Shown here: positions 7,412-12,508 of the stretch, in pieces
Numbering within the stretch: the first letter of the stretch is position 1
Layout of the letters: each line of letters begins with the position of its first letter
Assembly: GCA_002439285.1 (NCBI GenBank)
Contig: DJTQ01000178.1
Span: forward strand, 1-12,508
Source: Paenibacillaceae bacterium UBA6304
GTDB lineage: Bacteria; Bacillota; Bacilli; Paenibacillales; Paenibacillaceae
Length of the DNA stretch: 12,508 bases
Direction of reading: 5' to 3'
Made by a program: the position numbers and the translations under genes
Notes under the pieces: model-generated
What the model was told of the DNA's origin: nothing
The model's input: only the letters and a program-made list of their open reading frames with translations
Databases searched by the model: none

Positions 7412-7447
7412 AATTGGCTTGCTTGAACGGCGAGTAGTTGTAAATAA

Positions 7448-7476
7448 AGTATATTCACGGGGACTCATGATATGTG
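7448..7476 (-). promoter_or_regulatory. Sigma-E-like promoter for yhbH-spoVR
   Basis: On the minus strand CACATATC (7476-7469), 13 bases, then AATATACT (7455-7448). Compared with the sigma-E pattern (about GTCATATT, 13-15 bases, CATACAnT) each box matches about five positions. Mother-cell expression of yhbH and spoVR is established in Bacillus subtilis, which raises the prior. The implied start site near 7441 gives a leader of about 45 bases. Confidence 0.4.
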
Positions 7477-7547
7477 AGAAGGCATAGGGCATAAATCCGC
7501 GAAAGGGTGCCGGAAGTAGTATATTTATAAACGGATTGCTAAAAATA

Positions 7548-7559
7548 GGGATATATCCC
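7548..7559. promoter_or_regulatory. Perfect 12-bp palindrome, candidate operator upstream of narK
   Basis: GGGATATATCCC is a perfect palindrome preceded by TA, so the left half reads TAGGG. It is centred about 75 bases upstream of the predicted narK start site. The half-site resembles TAGGG of the staphylococcal nitrate regulator NreC (TAGGG-N4-CCCTA), but the spacer is 6 and the right half reads CCCCA. The binding protein is unknown. Confidence 0.4.
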
Positions 7560-7573
7560 CATGCATGATTTCC

Positions 7574-7592
7574 CCATATAGGAGAAATATGG
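7574..7592. promoter_or_regulatory. Inverted repeat next to the narK promoter
   Basis: CCATAT (7574-7579), seven bases, ATATGG (7587-7592). It lies directly upstream of the predicted -35 box and is centred near -45, a place where activators often bind. It does not match the FNR consensus TGTGA-N6-TCACA. Confidence 0.35.
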
Positions 7593-7621
7593 TTGGAAAC
7601 TGGGTGATTGGGTATGGTAAT
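7593..7621 (+). promoter_or_regulatory. Candidate promoter of the narK-narG operon
   Basis: TTGGAA (7593-7598), 17 bases, GGTAAT (7616-7621). Each box matches the sigma-A consensus at four of six positions. A weak core next to two palindromes would suit a promoter needing an activator (inference). The start site would fall near 7628, just ahead of the AAAGGAGG at 7638. Confidence 0.35.
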
Positions 7622-7651
7622 AGAAGAAACGATCTCCAAAGGAGGAGTTAG

Positions 7652-9220
7652 ATGGTTAAAAGAATACAGTTGCCTCTGCAAACCTTAAGCTTGATTGTTT
7701 CTTTTATGGCCTGGGTATTGATCTCCTCGTTGATTGCGTACATAAGTACAGATATTCCTCTAAGCTCAGGGGAAAGAGCCTGGACCACGGCAATTCCGGT
7801 TATTTTAGGCTCCTTGCTGAGAATCCCTGCCGGCTTCCTGACCAACCGGTTTGGGTCCAGGATAATGAACACGCTCAGTTTCTTCCTTCTCCTGCTGCCG
7901 GTGTTTTATTTAAGCAGGGCGGATTCCTTTCTGGATTTGGCTATCAGCGGCTTTCTTCTGGGGATTGGCGGAGCTACTTTTTCGATCGGGGTCACTTCTC
8001 TGCCGAAATATTATCCCAAGGAAAAGCAGGGAACGGTCAACGGGATATACGGTATAGGTAATATTGGTACCGCCATATCGACGTTTGGAGCGCCAATCCT
8101 GGCCGATGCCGTTGGATGGAAGGCGGCTGTGACCTGGTTTTTGGTACTGTTGATCCTATTTGCCGTACTGAATCTGTTATTTGGCGACCGGAAAGAAGAA
8201 AAGATTAACAATTCCTGGCTCAACCAATTCAAACAGGTGTACCGGAACGAAAAACTGTGGTTTTTCAGCATTTTCTATTTTATTACCTTCGGCTCATTTG
8301 TAGCCTTTACGATTTATCTTCCCGGCTTCCTTGTGAGCTATTTCGAACTTAGCAAGGTAGATGCCGGCCTGAGGACGGCGGGATTTATTGCTCTGGCGAC
8401 ATTGCTTCGTCCTGTAGGCGGGGTGCTATCGGATAAAACCAATCCGTTTAAAGTCCTCATGATTGTGTTTGCAGGACTGACTTTGGCTGGCGTGCTGTTG
8501 TCCTTCGGTTTGACGATGCCGCTGTTTACAGCAGGCTGTTTTGTCGTGGCCATCTGCGCAGGGATCGGGAACGGTGCGGTATTCAAACTCGTACCGTTGT
8601 ACTTCTCCAAACAAGGCGGCATCGCCAGCGGGATCGTATCTGCGGCCGGCGGTCTGGGCGGCTTTTTTCCTCCGCTTCTTCTTACCTTGCTGTTTGATTG
8701 GACAGGTCATTATGCGATCGGTTTTATGGCTTTGTCGGAAGCCTCGCTTGCCAGCCTGATTCTTGTTCTGTGGGTGTTCTTCAATAACAAGCTGGAGTTT
8801 GCGGTTGACATTATCAGGTCAACGGCGGATGCCGTGATGGTCACCGATACGAAGGGCGTCATTCAAACCGTGAATGCGGCCTTTACAAGGGTGACGGGGT
8901 ATTCGAAGGAGGCGGTTATCGGTAAAACTCCGAGCTTATTAAGCTCCGGTTATCACGATAAGGCCTTTTATGATTCTTTTTGGTCCACCCTGCAGACGAC
9001 CGGGAAGTGGCAGGGCGAGATCGTGAACCGAAGGGCGGACGGGGATATTTATCGAGAATGGCTGTCCGTTACTGCACTTAAGGATGATCAGGACAACGTC
9101 AAGCACTATGTTGCGATCTTTAGCGATTTATCGCAGGCCGACTCCCTCCTTCGAGCAGATGTGGAGGACAAGGGAGAGAACCTGCCCAACCAAACTCTAA
9201 AACCAGGGGAGAGGAAGTGA
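7652..9220 (+). CDS. narK: NarK-type nitrate/nitrite MFS transporter with a fused C-terminal PAS domain
   Basis: A 522-residue protein. Residues 1-380 form a 12-helix major facilitator of the nitrate/nitrite porter family in the cytoplasmic membrane. SLLRIPAGFLTNRFG puts R57 in helix 2, and ATLLRPVGGVLSDK puts R253 in helix 8. These are probably the two substrate-binding arginines known in E. coli NarK. The two nitrate signatures appear as NGIYGIGNIGTA (130-141) and SAAGGLGGFFPPLL (330-343). After helix 12, residues 384-495 form a PAS domain: DIIRSTADAVMVTDTKGVI, then NAAFTRVTGYSKEAVIGK, LLSSGYHDKAFYDSFWSTL, WQGEIVNRRADGDIY and a final beta strand KHYVAIFSDLS. A polar tail of about 27 residues follows with no enzymatic output domain. 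With an even number of helices the PAS domain lies in the cytoplasm. Ordinary NarK ends near helix 12. The start has AAAGGAGG at 7638-7645, six bases upstream. The gene heads the nar operon. Confidence 0.93.
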   Translation: MVKRIQLPLQTLSLIVSFMAWVLISSLIAYISTDIPLSSGERAWTTAIPVILGSLLRIPAGFLTNRFGSRIMNTLSFFLLLLPVFYLSRADSFLDLAISGFLLGIGGATFSIGVTSLPKYYPKEKQGTVNGIYGIGNIGTAISTFGAPILADAVGWKAAVTWFLVLLILFAVLNLLFGDRKEEKINNSWLNQFKQVYRNEKLWFFSIFYFITFGSFVAFTIYLPGFLVSYFELSKVDAGLRTAGFIALATLLRPVGGVLSDKTNPFKVLMIVFAGLTLAGVLLSFGLTMPLFTAGCFVVAICAGIGNGAVFKLVPLYFSKQGGIASGIVSAAGGLGGFFPPLLLTLLFDWTGHYAIGFMALSEASLASLILVLWVFFNNKLEFAVDIIRSTADAVMVTDTKGVIQTVNAAFTRVTGYSKEAVIGKTPSLLSSGYHDKAFYDSFWSTLQTTGKWQGEIVNRRADGDIYREWLSVTALKDDQDNVKHYVAIFSDLSQADSLLRADVEDKGENLPNQTLKPGERK

Positions 9221-9226
9221 ACGACC

Positions 9227-9673
9227 ATGTCAGGACCGGCATTAAGAAAGGTTGATAGTCATTCTTCCATTCACGAGGCGGCACTTGAAGAAGCCAGAGA
9301 GCTAACGGAGCTGTTTGCACGAGCCTTGGAGCTTGGCGAACGCGAAGGGGCTCTGGAACTTGCCTACATTACGGTTGAACATTGGGAAACGCGCACGCTT
9401 CAGCATGCTTTGAGTGAGGAAGAGGGTTTATATATTGAAGCTATAAATATGAAACCGGAACTCCATCCGGTCATCATTTCATTGACGAGGGATCATCAAT
9501 TACTGAGGGAGCTTGTCCAAGAGATCAAGAACCTGCTGGCTGGCGGAGAGGTTACGAAAGAGATTCTTTACCGGTTTCAAGCATTGATTGTACTCGACCA
9601 GCTTCATAACCGGGATGAGATGGACATGTTGGAAAAAGAAATCGAGGGAGTGGTGCATCATGAACATCATTAA
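9227..9673 (+). CDS. Hemerythrin-like (HHE) domain protein
   Basis: A 148-residue, largely helical, soluble protein. Candidate di-iron ligands follow a hemerythrin-like order: H16 (SIHEAALEEA), H52 (EHWETRTL), H60-x3-E64 (QHALSEEE), H90 (TRDHQLL) and H127 with D130 or E131 (LDQLHNRDEMD). The exact ligand set cannot be fixed by eye. Such proteins bind O2 or NO, or store or repair iron; in a nitrate reductase operon an NO- or O2-related role is plausible but inferred. The protein ends in a His-rich tail VVHHEHH, encoded in the stretch that also holds the next gene's start. The gap after narK is 6 bases, and AGGAAG (9212-9217) overlaps the end of narK. It overlaps the next gene by 14 bases, so translation is probably coupled. 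Confidence 0.75.
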   Translation: MSGPALRKVDSHSSIHEAALEEARELTELFARALELGEREGALELAYITVEHWETRTLQHALSEEEGLYIEAINMKPELHPVIISLTRDHQLLRELVQEIKNLLAGGEVTKEILYRFQALIVLDQLHNRDEMDMLEKEIEGVVHHEHH

Positions 9674-9998
9674 GGACAGATATTCATTAGCCGCTATGCT
9701 GCCCGACAGGCCTCTACAGATTGTGGAACCCCGGCTCTACAACTTGCTGGTACGTGAGCTCGAAGCATTGCATCTGCATCCCTATGATGTTAAGGCGGGA
9801 GGATGCGCGGATGAGCTCGGCGTGACCGTCAATTTGCGGTTTGGTGAGGAATTGGGGCAGTTCTCCAGCCGGAAATTTCTCTGGGAAGCTATTGATTCCG
9901 GCGACGAAGAAATCTTGTCTCATTTCCGTGAGGCGGCTGAACTCATGAAGAAAACGCTAATAGCGGATTATTTTAAGATGATGAAGTCTGAATCCTGA
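9660..9998 (+). CDS. Unrecognised 112-residue protein in the nar operon
   Basis: I do not recognise this family. The frame is open from 9588, but the start is best placed at ATG 9660. GAGGGAG lies about nine bases upstream, and starting at 9588 would add a basic, Trp/Arg-rich stretch that merely shadows the hemerythrin-like gene. The product is soluble with no signal peptide or membrane helix. It begins MNIIKDRYSLAAMLP, has a predicted helix LYNLLVRELEALHLHP (27-41) and an apparent beta stretch ELGVTVNLRFGEEL (52-65). It ends in an acidic to basic helix ILSHFREAAELMKKTLIADY (85-104). One cysteine is present (C49). It overlaps the preceding gene by 14 bases and is followed by a 44-base gap containing AAATTT repeats (10005-10020). 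Co-expression with nitrate respiration genes is the only functional clue. Confidence 0.75.
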   Translation: MNIIKDRYSLAAMLPDRPLQIVEPRLYNLLVRELEALHLHPYDVKAGGCADELGVTVNLRFGEELGQFSSRKFLWEAIDSGDEEILSHFREAAELMKKTLIADYFKMMKSES

Positions 9999-10042
9999 GA
10001 GTTCAAATTTATAGAAATTTCCTACGGAAGAGGTGACCCGGA

Positions 10043-10321
10043 ATGGATCAAGCGGAAATGGAACTGTTTGCCCAGAGTGATCGGGAAGATTTGCTCGCAT
10101 TATTGGAGATGCGATTCGGCCCGGTGCCGGACAGCGTTCGCGAACAAATCGGCCGGAATGAGGATCTGAACGATCTTCAGCGCCTGATTATCGCGGCTTG
10201 CAATGCAGCGGAATGGGATATATTCGTCGAAGAACTAAAGGCCGGTCAAGGTAGCTTCAAGCTGACGGGGGAGAGGTTCAATCCGGTGGCTAATTCAATC
10301 GGGAAAGGAGCGTCACTGTGA
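10043..10321 (+). CDS. Small DUF4351-like protein upstream of narG
   Basis: A 92-residue protein. Residues 14-66 (REDLLALLEMRFGPVPDSVR, then EQIGRNEDLNDLQRLIIAAC, then NAAEWDIFVEELKAG) resemble the DUF4351 module. The shared pattern is 'LL.qLe.RFG.lp..v...i....dl..L..ll..al.a.sl.ef'. That module is best known from the C-terminus of Rpn/PDDEXK-type transposase-related proteins; here it stands alone. The remaining 26 residues are polar and probably disordered. AGAGGTG lies eight bases before the ATG. The stop TGA overlaps the narG GTG start as GTGA (10318-10321), which suggests translational coupling to narG. A chaperone or assembly role is possible from position alone, but nothing in the sequence shows it. 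Confidence 0.7.
   Translation: MDQAEMELFAQSDREDLLALLEMRFGPVPDSVREQIGRNEDLNDLQRLIIAACNAAEWDIFVEELKAGQGSFKLTGERFNPVANSIGKGASL
10304..10310 (+). promoter_or_regulatory. Ribosome binding site for the GTG start of narG
   Basis: AAAGGAG followed by seven bases and GTG 10318. It lies in the last codons of the preceding gene and supports the GTG start. Confidence 0.75.
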
Positions 10322-12508
10322 GCGATAAAAAGAATAAGTTGTTCGAAACTTTGAAGTATCTAACGCGCGGAGAGACTATCAATGACGGATGGACCGAGGA
10401 GAGCCCGCGGACTCGCGATTGGGAAGGCTTGTACCGCGGCCGCTGGCAGCATGACAAGGTCGTGAGATCGACGCATGGCGTCAACTGCACCGGATCGTGC
10501 AGCTGGAACGTCTTTGTCAAGGACGGCATTATTACTTGGGAAACGCAAAAGACCGATTATCCGACAACCGGAGCGGATTTTCCGGAATATGAACCCCGCG
10601 GTTGCCCCCGCGGCGCAAGCTTCTCCTGGTATACCTACAGCCCGATTCGGGTGAAGTATCCTTATATTCGCGGCGATCTTTACGAAATGTGGCAGCAGGA
10701 GATGGAGATCGCACAAGATCCGGTCATTGCCTGGGAGAACATCGTCAGCGATCCAAATAAGCGGGAGAGATATGTCTCGTCGAGGGGGAAAGGCGGATTT
10801 GTGCGGGCGGACTGGGATACGGCCTGCCAGATGATCGCCGCAGCCACGATTCACACGATTCGCAAATACGGACCTGACCGGGTAGTGGGCTTTAGCCCGA
10901 TTCCCGCGATGTCGATGGTCAGCTATGCGGCAGGGACTCGCTTCTTGTCCCTGATCGGTGGAACGATTCTTAGTTTTTACGATTGGTATGCGGATCTTCC
11001 GCCCGCTTCGCCTCAGGTATGGGGAGAACAGACCGACGTGCCGGAGAGCGGGGATTGGTACAACACGAAGTACTTTATCATTTGGGGAACCAACATCCCG
11101 CAAACACGATCTCCGGACGCGCATTTCATGGTCGAAGCCAGATATAACGGGACTAAGGTGGTCGGGGTCAGCCCCGATTATGCCGAGTACGAAAAATTCG
11201 CCGATATTTGGCTGCCCGCGAGGGTAGGGACGGATGCGGCTCTCGCTATGGCGATGACGCATGTCATTCTGAAGGAATTTTATGTGGACCAGCAGACCCC
11301 GTACTTCACGGACTATGTTAAAAAATTTACCGACCTGCCATTCCTAGTCATCTTGGAGGAACAGGACGGAAGCCTGCGTTCAGGTCGGTTTCTGCGGGCT
11401 GCGGATCTGGATGGGAGCCAGGAGTTGGCCGAATGGAAAACCGTGGTTTGGGATGCCTCCACAGGTACGCCGGAAGTTCCGAACGGCAGCCAGGGATTCC
11501 GTTGGGATCAGGGTAGCGAGTGGAATCTGGACCTGGAGAAGCCGGACGGCACCCTCATTGATCCACAGTTAACATTTATCCAGGAAGCCGATGAGCTCAG
11601 CCTGGTCGACTTTCCTTATTTTGCGGAAGAAGAAGGGGCTGTAGTACAGCGCGGGGTGCCGGTCAAGTACCTGCAGAATGCTGAAGGCCAAACGTTGAAG
11701 GTAGCAACCGTGTATGATCTCATGATGGCCCATGTAGGTGTTCCGCGTAACCTGCCCGGGGATTATCCGGTCGATTATGACGATTTGAAGCCATATACTC
11801 CAGCCTGGCAGGAAACGATTACGGGTGTGAAAAAATCGCACTGCATCCAGGTCGCGAGGGAATTTGCCGATAATGCGGCCCGCACGGGCGGCAAGTCGAT
11901 GATCGCTATGGGTGGCGGCACGAATCATTGGTACCACAGCGACCAAATTTACAGATCCATTCTGAACCTCATTCTGCTGACGGGAACACAGGGTGTGAAC
12001 GGGGGCGGCTGGGCCCATTACGTGGGGCAGGAGAAGGTTCGGCCGCTAGAAGGCTGGCAACAAGTAGCCTTTGCCGGGGACTGGATCAAACCGCCACGGC
12101 TGCAGAACGGGACTTCGTTTTTTTATTTCGCTACCGAGCAGTTCCGGTATGAAACAAGAGTAAATGAAGAGCAGCAGACGCCTTGGGGCGGGAAGTTCAA
12201 CAAAATGCATCCGGCGGATGTGAATGCGATGGCCGCGAGATTGGGCTGGCTGCCGTCTTTCCCGCAATTCAACCAGAATTCCCTTGACATAGCCAAGCAG
12301 GTCCGGGAAAAAGGATTTACGGATGACCAAGAAGCGGAGAAAGAAGTCGCAAGGATGCTGAAAGAAGGCGAATTGGATTGGGCGATTGAACACCCCAACG
12401 ATCCGGCCAATTTTCCTCGCGTTTTCTTCAACTGGCGGTCGAATCTGTTGGGCGACAGCGGAAAAGGCCACGAATATTTTGCCAAGCATCTTATCGGAGC
12501 GGACAACC
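10318..12508 (+). CDS. narG: Respiratory nitrate reductase alpha subunit NarG (partial, 3' end outside window)
   Basis: The catalytic subunit of membrane-bound nitrate reductase. It reduces nitrate to nitrite at a Mo-bisMGD centre on the cytoplasmic face, using electrons passed from quinol through NarI and NarH. The frame from GTG 10318 is open to the right edge without a stop, giving 730 codons of the usual 1200 or more. The FS0 [4Fe-4S] site is intact as H53-x3-C57-x3-C61-x34-C96 (THGVNCTGSC and RGCPRGAS), with the His ligand typical of NarG. The Mo ligand is D222 in SFYDWYADLPPASP, the same number as in E. coli. GKGGFVRADW, VGFSPIPAMSM, DVPESGDWYN, GVNGGGWAHYVGQEK and LQNGTSFFYFATEQ are NarG hallmarks close to Bacillus subtilis NarG. 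There is no twin-arginine signal in an exported form, so a cytoplasmic catalytic site is expected. Its translation appears coupled to the preceding small gene. narH, narJ and narI should follow. Confidence 0.98.
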   Translation, partial: MSDKKNKLFETLKYLTRGETINDGWTEESPRTRDWEGLYRGRWQHDKVVRSTHGVNCTGSCSWNVFVKDGIITWETQKTDYPTTGADFPEYEPRGCPRGASFSWYTYSPIRVKYPYIRGDLYEMWQQEMEIAQDPVIAWENIVSDPNKRERYVSSRGKGGFVRADWDTACQMIAAATIHTIRKYGPDRVVGFSPIPAMSMVSYAAGTRFLSLIGGTILSFYDWYADLPPASPQVWGEQTDVPESGDWYNTKYFIIWGTNIPQTRSPDAHFMVEARYNGTKVVGVSPDYAEYEKFADIWLPARVGTDAALAMAMTHVILKEFYVDQQTPYFTDYVKKFTDLPFLVILEEQDGSLRSGRFLRAADLDGSQELAEWKTVVWDASTGTPEVPNGSQGFRWDQGSEWNLDLEKPDGTLIDPQLTFIQEADELSLVDFPYFAEEEGAVVQRGVPVKYLQNAEGQTLKVATVYDLMMAHVGVPRNLPGDYPVDYDDLKPYTPAWQETITGVKKSHCIQVAREFADNAARTGGKSMIAMGGGTNHWYHSDQIYRSILNLILLTGTQGVNGGGWAHYVGQEKVRPLEGWQQVAFAGDWIKPPRLQNGTSFFYFATEQFRYETRVNEEQQTPWGGKFNKMHPADVNAMAARLGWLPSFPQFNQNSLDIAKQVREKGFTDDQEAEKEVARMLKEGELDWAIEHPNDPANFPRVFFNWRSNLLGDSGKGHEYFAKHLIGADN

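Noticed and set aside
7396..7458. N-terminal extension of yhbH to GTG 7458
   Set aside because: No ribosome binding site, not in homologues, and it overlaps the predicted promoter.
7461..7480. FNR site from TGTGA at 7473-7477
   Set aside because: There is no TCACA half-site at the right distance; the overlap is with the candidate yhbH promoter.
10360..11262. 300-residue minus-strand ORF opposite narG
   Set aside because: It is a shadow of narG on the opposite strand, rich in Arg/His/Pro, with no ribosome binding site; narG is unmistakable.

Overview
The window looks like the chromosome of an endospore-forming Bacillota, most likely Paenibacillaceae. The reasons are strong AGGAGG-type ribosome binding sites, TTG and GTG starts with tight gene overlaps, the sporulation-linked trio prkA, yhbH and spoVR, and a Bacillus-type narG. 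Genus placement is inference from gene content; no rRNA is present.

Layout. (1) 1-252: the 3' end of a PLP-dependent aminotransferase-like (possibly MocR) gene on +. (2) 285-1028: a DUF2161-type PD-(D/E)XK protein on -, convergent with it. (3) 1277-3172: prkA on +, ended by a long hairpin at 3208-3250. (4) 3334-3948: a WrbA-type flavodoxin quinone reductase on +. (5) 3949-4768: 820 bases without a credible gene. It holds four families of degenerate short repeats, a pair of competing hairpins and a bidirectional terminator. (6) 7395-4769 on -: yhbH and spoVR, coupled by a TTGA overlap, each with a TTG start and a sigma-E-like promoter upstream of yhbH. (7) 7652 to the right edge on +: a nitrate respiration operon. 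It runs narK with a fused C-terminal PAS domain, a hemerythrin-like protein, an unrecognised 112-residue protein, a small DUF4351-like protein, then narG. narG has no stop inside the window; narH, narJ and narI are expected beyond the right edge.

How the genes work together. PrkA, YhbH and SpoVR are the Bacillus counterparts of E. coli YeaG, YeaH and YcgB, a conserved stress and sporulation module. Here it is split into prkA on one strand and yhbH-spoVR on the other, with wrbA and the repeat field between. In the nar operon NarK brings in nitrate and NarG reduces it at its Mo-bisMGD centre. The PAS domain on NarK, the hemerythrin-like protein and the two small proteins between narK and narG are the least explained part of the window. 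They may form an accessory redox- or oxygen-responsive layer of nitrate respiration (inference).
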